Shown: piece after piece, positions 8,576 through 15,944 of the stretch
How positions within the stretch are numbered: the stretch's first letter is position 1
Layout: each line of letters opens with the position of its first letter
Assembly: GCA_023451735.1 (NCBI GenBank)
Contig: JAEXYH010000016.1
Location: 1 to 35,094, forward strand
Source of the DNA: Pseudomonadota bacterium
GTDB taxonomy: Bacteria > Pseudomonadota > Alphaproteobacteria > Rhizobiales > Rhizobiaceae
Length of the DNA: 35,094 nucleotides
Direction of reading: 5' to 3'
Notes under the pieces: model-generated
Database searches by the model: none
What the model was told of the DNA's origin: nothing
Seen by the model: only the letters and a program-made list of their open reading frames with translations
Program-made: the position numbers and the translations under genes

Positions 8576-8595
8576 TGTGTTACGCTTTGTTACGG
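8576..8595 (+). promoter_or_regulatory. Tandem 10-bp repeat before the kinase, candidate response-regulator site
   Basis: TGTGTTACGC at 8576-8585 and TTTGTTACGG at 8586-8595 match at 8 of 10 positions, with GTTACG repeated exactly 10 bp apart. The spacing suits an OmpR-type dimer. The site lies between the divergent MipA and kinase genes, so it could control either. Confidence 0.45.
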
Positions 8596-8618
8596 CCAAG
8601 CGGCGAAAGAGGATCGAT

Positions 8619-8630
8619 ACAAAACTTAAT
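8619..8630 (+). promoter_or_regulatory. Shared 12-base promoter element, copy 2
   Basis: ACAAAACTTAAT is identical to the copy at 6738-6749 upstream of the response regulator. It lies 24 bases after the tandem repeat and 44 bases before the kinase GTG start. Confidence 0.4.
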
Positions 8631-8674
8631 GTCATTTTGGGATCTAAGGTTTTATCCTGACCGGAGACGGACTT

Positions 8675-10054
8675 GTGACAGAGGCCGCATCACGGTTTTC
8701 ATCGGGCAAGGTGGCCCAAGGGGGCGCTTTGGGATTTCGGATCTCCCAGTTATTTTCGACCATTCACGGCCAGATCACCGCCGTCATTTTTGCCTGCCTC
8801 ATCATCGCTTTCATAATCGGTTCAACATTGGAAAGCTGGGTAAGGGAAGAATATAGCGCTCCTGATATGGAAAGCATGTCTGCCCACGTGTCGGCGATCG
8901 CCTCGGTGCTCGCATCGGCTACCCCCGCCGAAAGAGATGTGATCCTGGCGGCTGCCAACCAAGAAGACAGACGCCTGACCTTGCAGCCGCTCTCGTATTC
9001 CGGACGGTTCACGACGTCCTCGCCCGACGAGCCATTCCTCCAAGTCGTACTTGATCGGTTAATTCCTCCGGAAAACCACCCCGTGCCATTCGGAGGCTGG
9101 AGAACGTTCGTTGAGGGCAAACGTGTGCTTGCCGCGCAAATCGACCAAGATACACTTCTCGTCATGGAATTGCCCGAGAGCTTCCTTCGCAACGATGCGC
9201 TTATATTCGGTTCTAACTATCTTGTGGCGACGGTTACGCTTCTCATCCTGTTTTCCGTGTTCGCGGTGCGGGCGATCACCAGTCCTTTGCGAGGTATTGC
9301 TTCCGCTGCGATGAAGGCGGACATCTCTCTCGGGCCAGCTATTTTCGAGGAGCATGGAAGCGTCGAGATTGTGACCCTTGCCCGCGCGCTGAATGGCATG
9401 CAGCGACGTATTTCCACCATGGTTGAGTCCCGCACAAGAATGCTGCGTGGCATCAGCCATGACCTGAGAACGCCACTGACGCGTCTGCGGCTACGCGCCG
9501 AACGGGTACGTGAAGAAGAGGTAAGGGTAGCGCTGCTGGGAGATATCGAGCGCATCGACAGGCTGTTGAAGGAGAGCCTTGGCTACCTTCGTGACAATCA
9601 CCAGCGCGAAATATCGCAACGTGCGGACTTGGCTTCCGTGTTGCAAACCACCTGCGATGAGTTCGCCGATATGGGGCATGATGTGAGCTATAGCGGTCCG
9701 GCGCGGATGGTTGCGCGCTTCAAGTCGCTGGCGCTTACCCGCGCAATTACCAATCTTTGCGAGAACGCGGTGAAGTTCGGCACGCATGTGCAGGTCGAGC
9801 TTCGCACTGTGGATGGCCAGGCGATCATCGATGTTACCGATGACGGGCCGGGCATTCCCGAGGAATATCGGAGTCGGGTTCTTGAACCGTTTTTCAAGGT
9901 GGATACGGCTCGCCAGGACACTGAAGCAGGATTTGGCCTCGGTCTTTCCATCGTTGCCGAAATCATCCAGGCCCATCACGGCAAGCTGGAATTGCTCGAG
10001 GGAAGACCACATGGGCTTGTCGCGCGGCTTACAATACCATTGACCGAGAAATAG
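8675..10054 (+). CDS. Membrane sensor histidine kinase (EnvZ-like architecture)
   Basis: This is a 459-residue transmembrane sensor kinase. TM1 is about residues 33-51 and TM2 about 181-200, enclosing a periplasmic sensor of some 130 residues. A HAMP-like linker follows (ITSPLRGIASAA). The H-box is GISHDLRTPLTRLRLRAE with phospho-acceptor His262. The ATPase has an N-box (NLCENAVKFG), G1 (DDGPGIP), an F-box (EPFFKVD) and G2 (GFGLGLSIV). The start is GTG at 8675 with GGAG upstream. The likely partner is the regulator at 6818: same strand, with shared upstream elements. The MipA gene between them is on the other strand, so the pair are not one operon. Cognate pairing is inferred. Confidence 0.93.
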   Translation: MTEAASRFSSGKVAQGGALGFRISQLFSTIHGQITAVIFACLIIAFIIGSTLESWVREEYSAPDMESMSAHVSAIASVLASATPAERDVILAAANQEDRRLTLQPLSYSGRFTTSSPDEPFLQVVLDRLIPPENHPVPFGGWRTFVEGKRVLAAQIDQDTLLVMELPESFLRNDALIFGSNYLVATVTLLILFSVFAVRAITSPLRGIASAAMKADISLGPAIFEEHGSVEIVTLARALNGMQRRISTMVESRTRMLRGISHDLRTPLTRLRLRAERVREEEVRVALLGDIERIDRLLKESLGYLRDNHQREISQRADLASVLQTTCDEFADMGHDVSYSGPARMVARFKSLALTRAITNLCENAVKFGTHVQVELRTVDGQAIIDVTDDGPGIPEEYRSRVLEPFFKVDTARQDTEAGFGLGLSIVAEIIQAHHGKLELLEGRPHGLVARLTIPLTEK

Positions 10055-10383
10055 GTCGGCCAAGTGGGGTTCTGATTTCGGTGTTGCTTTCCCTTGAGAA
10101 TCCAATGAGTTTCCGGACCCCGATGGCCATGCCGCCGCGGTCAAGGACGGACGCAGCGTCTCTTTTCTCCAACGCCACCTATGGTCCGATGCCGGCAACC
10201 CACCGCGCCATCCTACTCGACGCAGCGAAGGTGGATCTGCCGCTCGTCGTCGAGTTCGTTGAGTAAGCACAGGCCTCATTGGTTCGGAGCTGGACCATCA
10301 CGCGCATCTTTACAAGTATACGGCTCCTCGGACTGGTCCCGAGGAGCCGTATTGGTTCGCATGAACGGCTTCCTGTGCCGCTC
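10055..10383. other. Gap between the kinase and dehydratase genes
   Basis: The gap holds a strong hairpin at 10318-10352, listed separately. A plus-strand frame at about 10081-10266 ends in LLDAAKVDLPLVVEFVE, which reads like the tail of a real protein but has no ribosome binding site and no recognisable domain. It may be a gene remnant or chance. Nothing else is seen. Confidence 0.45.
10318..10352 (-). terminator. Terminator of the dehydratase-MFS operon
   Basis: ATACGGCTCCTCGG at 10318-10331 pairs perfectly over 14 bp with 10339-10352 around a 7-base loop. It lies 31 bases beyond the stop of the minus-strand dehydratase. The minus-strand tail is ACTTGTAAAG, so the T-run is poor, but stem strength and placement favour a terminator. 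Confidence 0.7.
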
Positions 10384-11577
10384 TCAATCGACAAATACGA
10401 CGTTTTCCTGCTCGATTTTGGATTCGTCGATCTGCATCGCCATGCCAGGACGATCAGGCACTTCAATGAAGCCCCCCACCACGTCCAGCGGATCTAACAA
10501 GAAGTGTTGGTGCACTGCGTTCCACTTGACGAGGTATTCCTGATAGGGGGTATGGATAGGCGATTGGGTGGCTGAGAAGTGGGCGGTCGCGAACGTCGAG
10601 TGGCCGTGTGGAATGGTTACGACATCGTTTGCTGTTGCATAAGCGGCGATCTTCAACGTCTCCGTCAGGCCTCCGCACCAATAGATGTCGGGCTGGATCA
10701 CATCAAGCGCTCCGGTATCGAGGAAGCGCTTGAAGCCCCAGCGGGTATATTCATGCTCTGCGCCGGAAAGCGGGATGCGGATCCTGTCGCGCAACTTGCT
10801 GTAGCTGTCGATACGATCCGGCATGACACACTCTTCGAGCCACCGAGGCCTGAACTCCTGAATCCTGTCGGCGAGTTCTACCACATAGCCGACATCCATC
10901 GCCTGCCAGCAATCGAACATGAGATCATAGTCATCGCCAACGGCCTCACGAAGGGTCCGCACGAGTTCAACGTTCTTTTTCAAGCCGTCGTAACCACTCA
11001 TCGGACCGTGGCGGAAAAACCATTTCTGCGCACGATAGCCTTTTTCCTTGTACTCGATTGCACGATCGCGAACTTTGCCTGCGTCGAGAACCGCGAAACC
11101 CAGCATTGAAGCGTAAGCAGGGATCCGTGTTTGGGTCGGCCCGCCGATGAGGCGGTAAACCGGTTGTTGCAGCCATTTGCCCCGCAGGTCCCACAGTGCG
11201 CAGTCGATCGCGCTGATCGCCAGCATCGCATCGCCCTGTCGACCATGGACCATTCCGCGGTGCATCTGGTCCCAGAGCTTTTCGCCCGCGATGGGATCCT
11301 GACCGAGAAGGAAACGTCGTAGTTGCCTCGCGATAATAAACGCTACACCTTCTGGTACCGGACCCGCCAGACCCGAGACGCCGTCGTCCGTATGGATCTC
11401 GACAAAATAAGTGACTATCTTGAACCCGTCGGGCGTCTGGATGCCCCCTTCGTGATCATTCCGGTCCCGGTACTCGGGATAGATATCAATAGGTCGTACG
11501 AGGCGTTCCTCCCAAAGATCCCCATGTGTTGGCAGGTTTCCGTGGAGTTGGCGCAGCCGGACTTCTGTAATCTGCAT
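10384..11577 (-). CDS. Sugar-acid dehydratase, enolase superfamily (L-rhamnonate dehydratase-like)
   Basis: This enzyme probably removes water from a sugar acid to give a 2-keto-3-deoxy acid. It has 397 residues, close to the family length. The capping domain is N-terminal and the barrel carries Lys185, metal ligands Asp222 (MFDCW), Glu248/249 (WLEEC) and Glu274 (SGAEH), then Asp297 (QPDIYWCGGLT) and His324 (IPHGHS) as the probable Asp-His dyad. The blocks DCW, EEC, QPD-WCGGLT and PHG match my memory of E. coli L-rhamnonate dehydratase, so a rhamnonate- or fuconate-like substrate is favoured, but related subgroups cannot be excluded. It follows the MFS gene by 6 bases in an operon controlled by the divergent LacI-type regulator. 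Confidence 0.85.
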   Translation of the reverse strand: MQITEVRLRQLHGNLPTHGDLWEERLVRPIDIYPEYRDRNDHEGGIQTPDGFKIVTYFVEIHTDDGVSGLAGPVPEGVAFIIARQLRRFLLGQDPIAGEKLWDQMHRGMVHGRQGDAMLAISAIDCALWDLRGKWLQQPVYRLIGGPTQTRIPAYASMLGFAVLDAGKVRDRAIEYKEKGYRAQKWFFRHGPMSGYDGLKKNVELVRTLREAVGDDYDLMFDCWQAMDVGYVVELADRIQEFRPRWLEECVMPDRIDSYSKLRDRIRIPLSGAEHEYTRWGFKRFLDTGALDVIQPDIYWCGGLTETLKIAAYATANDVVTIPHGHSTFATAHFSATQSPIHTPYQEYLVKWNAVHQHFLLDPLDVVGGFIEVPDRPGMAMQIDESKIEQENVVFVD

Positions 11578-11583
11578 AATAAT

Positions 11584-12897
11584 TTATGTCCTTGAGGCGT
11601 TGCTGGGACGGGCAGCGGTTCGCCCGAAAGTGAGTGTGATGACCGTAAGGACGAGGATCGACATGGTCGCCATCAGCGCGAGCCAGTAGAAGCCGCCATT
11701 AAAGTTGCCTGTCTGATCCCGGATGATACCGATCACCCAAGGGTTGATGACGCTCGACAGGTTGCCAAGCGAATTGATCAACGCGATCCCGCCAGCTGCG
11801 ACAACGCCACTTAAGACGGCAGTTGGTAATCCCCAGAAGACAGGCATCGCGCCGAAGACACCAATGGCGGCAAAGCAGAGCGAGATCAGTTTGAGTGTAG
11901 GGTCGTTGATCCAGGCTGTGACAAGCAGACCGACAATCGAGACACCGAGCGCCAGGTAATTTGTAGCTACACGCTTGCCAGGTTTGTCTGCCAAACTTCC
12001 AAGGAGGAGCATTCCGACTGCACCGAATGCGTAGGGAATTGCAGCAAGGAAGCCGGATTGCAGCTGTCCGAAGCCGAACTCTTTCAAGATAAGAGGAAGG
12101 AACGTACTGACCGCACCATTCAGGTTGGTGAGGCCATAATACATCAGGCAAAAGAGAAGGACTTGCGGGCTGAGCAACGCTTTCAGCAATTGCTTGCCGT
12201 GGCCGCCGTGGCTGTTCGCCGACCGCTCTTTACGCTCCGTTTCCAGCCGAGAGACCAACCAGTTTTTTTCTTGGTCAGACAGAAATTTGGCCTGTGCGGG
12301 AGTGCTCGGCAGCAGGAAGGGGATGAATATCGCCAGAACGACAGCCGGGATTCCTTCAATGATATACATCCACTGCCATCCATGCAGACCAAGCAAGCCG
12401 TCAAGTTCGAGCAGGACGGTCGACAGAGGCGTTCCCAGAACGAGAGCGATGGGGATGCCCGTCATGAAGATACTCATGATGCGGCCACGGTAGGCGGCGG
12501 GGAACCATAGGGTTAAATAGAATACCACGCCGGGGAAAAAGCCAGCTTCGGCGGCACCCAAAAGTGCTCGAAGTACATAGAGGCTTTCTGCGCTCCATAC
12601 GAATGCATGTGCTGCCGAGATGAGGCCCCATGTAAGCATGATGCGGGCAATCCACCACCGCGCGCCGAAGCGTTCAAGCGCAAGGTTCGACGGAAGTTCC
12701 AGCAATACGTAAGGAACGAAAAAAACGCCCGCTGCAAAACCGAAGGCTGCCGTGGATAGGCCAAGGTCCTGATTCATCGTCAGGGCAGCAACCCCGACAT
12801 TCGCACGGTCCAGAATTGCTATAAAATAGCTGAAGATCAAAACAGGTAACAGTCGCCGCGTGATCTTCCGGACAACATCTTTCTCTAGGTCTGCCAT
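11584..12897 (-). CDS. MFS transporter, anion/sugar-acid symporter type (ACS family)
   Basis: This is a 437-residue, 12-helix major facilitator. The N-terminus (RRLLPVLIFSYFIAILDRANVG) has the conserved D-R-N pattern of the anion:cation symporter family, whose members import organic acids such as hexuronates, tartrate, phthalate or sugar acids. A long loop joins helices 6 and 7 (EKNWLVSRLETERKERS). It is the first gene of an operon with the enolase-type dehydratase and so probably imports that enzyme's sugar-acid substrate. GGAGG is well placed before the ATG at 12897. A near-perfect LacI-type operator lies 23 bases before the start, where it could block transcription directly. Confidence 0.9.
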   Translation of the reverse strand: MADLEKDVVRKITRRLLPVLIFSYFIAILDRANVGVAALTMNQDLGLSTAAFGFAAGVFFVPYVLLELPSNLALERFGARWWIARIMLTWGLISAAHAFVWSAESLYVLRALLGAAEAGFFPGVVFYLTLWFPAAYRGRIMSIFMTGIPIALVLGTPLSTVLLELDGLLGLHGWQWMYIIEGIPAVVLAIFIPFLLPSTPAQAKFLSDQEKNWLVSRLETERKERSANSHGGHGKQLLKALLSPQVLLFCLMYYGLTNLNGAVSTFLPLILKEFGFGQLQSGFLAAIPYAFGAVGMLLLGSLADKPGKRVATNYLALGVSIVGLLVTAWINDPTLKLISLCFAAIGVFGAMPVFWGLPTAVLSGVVAAGGIALINSLGNLSSVINPWVIGIIRDQTGNFNGGFYWLALMATMSILVLTVITLTFGRTAARPSNASRT

Positions 12898-12919
12898 AAG
12901 TCCTCCAAAAGCAGATTTT

Positions 12920-12933
12920 CGGAAACGTTTGCG
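12920..12933. promoter_or_regulatory. LacI-family operator, proximal to the MFS gene
   Basis: CGGAAACGTTTGCG is an inverted repeat with one mismatch around a central CG, the classical LacI/GalR pattern. It is 95 bp, centre to centre, from a perfect copy at 13015-13028. Confidence 0.75.
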
Positions 12934-13014
12934 GAGCGTTGGGTGTGCCGTGACCTCAAAATATACCGCATAATGCGGGGATTGTGAGGTTAAACCCGAC
13001 GCGTATCTCCTCTA

Positions 13015-13028
13015 CGGAAACGTTTCCG
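13015..13028. promoter_or_regulatory. LacI-family operator, perfect palindrome
   Basis: CGGAAACGTTTCCG is a perfect 14-bp palindrome with a central CG. It lies 62 bases before the divergent regulator gene. With the copy at 12920 it could allow repression by DNA looping and autoregulation. Confidence 0.82.
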
Positions 13029-13090
13029 GAAAGTTGCCACCGTATGCCCGTCCGTGTCAATAAGTTTGTTGATAAGCGAAAAGGATAAGT

Positions 13091-14128
13091 ATGAGAAAGC
13101 GGTCAGGCATCGGAATTCGCGATCTTGCGTCCCATCTCGGGATGTCCATCAGTACGGTGTCGCGCGCGATGAACGGCAGCGCGGAAGTCAGCAAGGAAAC
13201 ACAGGATAAAATCAGAGCAGAGGCGGAAAGGCTGGGATATAGGCCTAATCAGTCAGGGAGGAGCCTCCGGAGCGGAAGCACGAATACTGTCGCTCTAACC
13301 ATGCGAACAGATATCGGACGAACGGTCGCCGGAGAGACCTTCTTCATGGCTCTAAGCGAGGGGCTTCAAGCTACTTTGTCATCGGAGGGCATGGACCTCC
13401 TGATACTTCCCTGTTCGTCGGATCAGGATCAGAACGAGTTCCTCTATAGAGCCGTCGATAGACATCTGGCGGATGCATTCATCATATCCAATGTTCAGCG
13501 GTATGATCCGCGCATAGATTATATGCGACGAGGGGACGTCCCATTTGTCGCATTGGGTAGTAGTGAAACGAAAGGCGACTATGCGGCGCTCGACCTTGAT
13601 TTCGCCGGAGTGGCGAAAACCGCCGTCAATCGTCTGACGACTGCGGGTCACAAACGAATCCTCCTCGGACTGACTTCGCAGGAAACGAACAGTAACTTCG
13701 CTTTCCTTCAAGGCTATCAGCAAGCCCTTTCCGATGCCGGCCTTCCGTTCGATGAGGGGCTCGTTCTGCGACCCTACGATCGGATCGCTGGTGGAGCCGA
13801 AATCGCCGGCGCTTTGTTGGACATGAAAGATAGGCCCAGCGCAGTCCTTCTAATCCAGGAGACCATGGCAATGGGTCTTTATCAAAAGCTCTCCCAAGCT
13901 GGAGTCTCCGCGGGAAGGGATGTGGCGGTGATAGGTTTTCGTGAAAATCCTGTCTGTCGATATCTCGCTCCTACATTGACCTCCTTTCGGGTGGATCTGA
14001 GACAGTATGGCCAGCGTTTGGGGGAGGTGATGATCGGTGAACTGGCAATTTCTCGAAAAGCTGATGCGAGCGCTCATCCACGTCTGGAGCTGTTCCCGAT
14101 GAGCTTGATCGACGGCGAGAGCGGGTAA
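13091..14128 (+). CDS. LacI-family transcriptional regulator
   Basis: This is a 345-residue repressor. The helix-turn-helix is at about 8-30 (GIRDLASHLGMSISTVSRAMNGS), the hinge helix about 52-62 (RPNQSGRSLRSG) carries the leucine that inserts at a central CpG step, and a periplasmic-binding-protein-like effector domain follows (VALTMRTDIGRT to the end). AAGGA precedes the ATG. It is transcribed away from the MFS-dehydratase operon, with two matching operators between them, so it most likely represses that operon and itself until a sugar acid, or a product from it, binds. The effector is not identified. Confidence 0.93.
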   Translation: MRKRSGIGIRDLASHLGMSISTVSRAMNGSAEVSKETQDKIRAEAERLGYRPNQSGRSLRSGSTNTVALTMRTDIGRTVAGETFFMALSEGLQATLSSEGMDLLILPCSSDQDQNEFLYRAVDRHLADAFIISNVQRYDPRIDYMRRGDVPFVALGSSETKGDYAALDLDFAGVAKTAVNRLTTAGHKRILLGLTSQETNSNFAFLQGYQQALSDAGLPFDEGLVLRPYDRIAGGAEIAGALLDMKDRPSAVLLIQETMAMGLYQKLSQAGVSAGRDVAVIGFRENPVCRYLAPTLTSFRVDLRQYGQRLGEVMIGELAISRKADASAHPRLELFPMSLIDGESG

Positions 14129-14645
14129 TCGTCATACATGGCCACCGAATGTCTCAAAACATGCCGATAAAACTTGGCGACCTGCCGCGGACGTCTCAAA
14201 GGCTTCGGTAAGGGTTGGGATAGCGAACAGCCATCGAAAGAGCTGTCACGCAGGCAAAGATGCCACCGCCTCTCAGATGGTTATATTGGGCGAGTGCTGT
14301 GCCGTATCGGTCGCACGTGGTGTCATCACGTATTTACCTGTAAAATCTGGTATCCCGTAAATCTTGCTCACGGTGGCATCGAGCCGAATCCAATCGTTGC
14401 CACTGGCGCGACTAATGGTGAACTCATCCCCTGCATCCTCCATTCGTAACGCAGCACCGAATTGAATGCCCAGCTCATCCTTCGCATGCCGTCCGTCTTG
14501 CAGGACAGTTGCAGGTCGTACCGAAATTCCTCGACAACCGCGCGCCGTTTGGCGACCCGTCAGCCCGGGTGTTCATGGGGGTCGGCCTGGAAAATTGCAC
14601 AGCTAATATGGGTGCGTTTATGTTGCCGGACTTTGCGGCCGGCGG
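14129..14645. pseudogene. Gap with coding-like but broken frames
   Basis: No intact gene is seen in these 517 bases, yet parts look protein-coding. On the minus strand a frame open from about 14570 to a stop at 14273 includes GNDWIRLDATVSKIYGIPDF. Its only ATG, at 14443, would give 56 residues with no clear ribosome binding site. On the plus strand another frame at about 14509-14640 reads DNRAPFGDPSARVFMGVG before running into the antisense of the kinase gene. Both favour G in the first codon position. This fits a decayed gene or genes, but I recognise no family, so the call is tentative. Confidence 0.3.
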
Positions 14646-15944
14646 TCATGAAGTGTGCAATGCCTTGGTTTGTGCATCTCCTGCGGCGGCAAACCGGTCG
14701 AATAGATCGATATCGCCCATCTGGCCGCCCTTCAGCATGATGCTGAGGCCATCACGCCTCGGATCGTCGCTGCGGCCGATGGAAATCGCGACACCCGGCG
14801 AGATTTGACCGCCATAGGCGAGCCCCCAAAGGTTGAGATTTTGCACGATGTGGCTGGAGGTGTCTCCACCGGCAGCGATCAGCCGCTTTACCGGTATTTC
14901 TGAAAGCAGACGGTCAGTGAGTAGCCCGACCATATGGGCCAGGCGCGGATCAGCGCCTGAAACGGAGGCAGCAGCATCGGGGGCTGTCGTCACGAGCACA
15001 TTGCGTCCGTCCCGCAATCCCTCCGCGGCCTTCGCAGCAATCGCGTGCCGATAGCTTTCCTCCTCGACAAGCCGCCCGGCGTCGGCCCCGACGCGGATGA
15101 AGGATGTGGCGGCTTCGGTCTGCCGGCGCGTGAGCGGCGAAAGCGAGCCGGCCACAGCTAGGACCGGTCCCGGACTTGCCGTGAGCGGCATTAAAGCCTT
15201 CTGGCACCGTTCGGTATAGACAGCCTCGGCGACGCTGCTCGCACCGACGACCAGGAGGCTGCCTTTGCGGATGCGATGCTGCAGTTCCTTGCCGATCAGG
15301 GCGATATGGGACTGCGTAAGGGCATCGAACAATATGTTCGACTCCTCGCCCGAGGCAATACGGCCTTCTTCCAATGCGGTCCAGTCGACAAGCCCGATGT
15401 CTTCGGCACCGAGTTCTGTCAGGTGAAACCTTAGATCGGCCTCGGTCATGGGCGTGGAAGGATGACGGCTCATCGTCGGATGACGGTCGAGCCGGTGCAC
15501 GGTCCCGCCCGATCCTGATGCGGCGAACAGGTTTCCGAAAGCGCAGTAACGTCCGAGCGACGGTTGGCCACCGAGTATCAATGCCTGCCGCTGGCTGACG
15601 AAAGCGCGAAGAACCGAGATGGCGGTTGCGATATTGCCGATCCCGCTGCCGCTGTCGAAGGTGGAGCAGCATTTGTAATGCAGGAGCCTGACGCCTGCTG
15701 CGAGGAAGAACTCTCCGACCGGACGAAGTTCTTGTTTCATCTCGTCGGGCTGCATCGCCCGCGCGGAGCCGGCAATGCCGATCGCGTCGAGCTCACCCGC
15801 CCGCGCGCGATGCAACGCAGATGGTGGCCCCAGAAAGAGGAAGGCCTTCACGCCCCGTGTACAAAGCGTTGCCAACGTGTCCGTGGCGCCGGTGAAGTCG
15901 TCTCCGTACCAGCCGTAAAGCGGTGAATGCGGCTGGACGTTCAT
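14646..15944 (-). CDS. Four-carbon acid-sugar kinase family protein (DUF1537; OiaK/OtnK-like)
   Basis: This family phosphorylates oxo-tetronates and related acid sugars with ATP. The protein has 432 residues, the usual length. The N-terminal DUF1537 signature is GDDFTGATD at about 14-22, and the C-terminal nucleotide-binding domain has AAGGDTSSHI and the late KGGQMGD loop. The open frame extends upstream to 16163, but the ATG at 15944 gives the family N-terminus (MNVQPHSPLYGWY) and overlaps the RLP stop by 4 bases (ATGA), indicating coupling. Next to a RuBisCO-like protein, the closest described precedent is 3-oxo-isoapionate kinase (OiaK), inferred from context. A 3-oxo-tetronate kinase is the alternative. 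Confidence 0.88.
   Translation of the reverse strand: MNVQPHSPLYGWYGDDFTGATDTLATLCTRGVKAFLFLGPPSALHRARAGELDAIGIAGSARAMQPDEMKQELRPVGEFFLAAGVRLLHYKCCSTFDSGSGIGNIATAISVLRAFVSQRQALILGGQPSLGRYCAFGNLFAASGSGGTVHRLDRHPTMSRHPSTPMTEADLRFHLTELGAEDIGLVDWTALEEGRIASGEESNILFDALTQSHIALIGKELQHRIRKGSLLVVGASSVAEAVYTERCQKALMPLTASPGPVLAVAGSLSPLTRRQTEAATSFIRVGADAGRLVEEESYRHAIAAKAAEGLRDGRNVLVTTAPDAAASVSGADPRLAHMVGLLTDRLLSEIPVKRLIAAGGDTSSHIVQNLNLWGLAYGGQISPGVAISIGRSDDPRRDGLSIMLKGGQMGDIDLFDRFAAAGDAQTKALHTS

Noticed and set aside
10081..10266. 61-residue plus-strand frame after the kinase
   Set aside because: The ending looks protein-like, but there is no start signal, domain or partner gene, so it is noted only in the gap entry.
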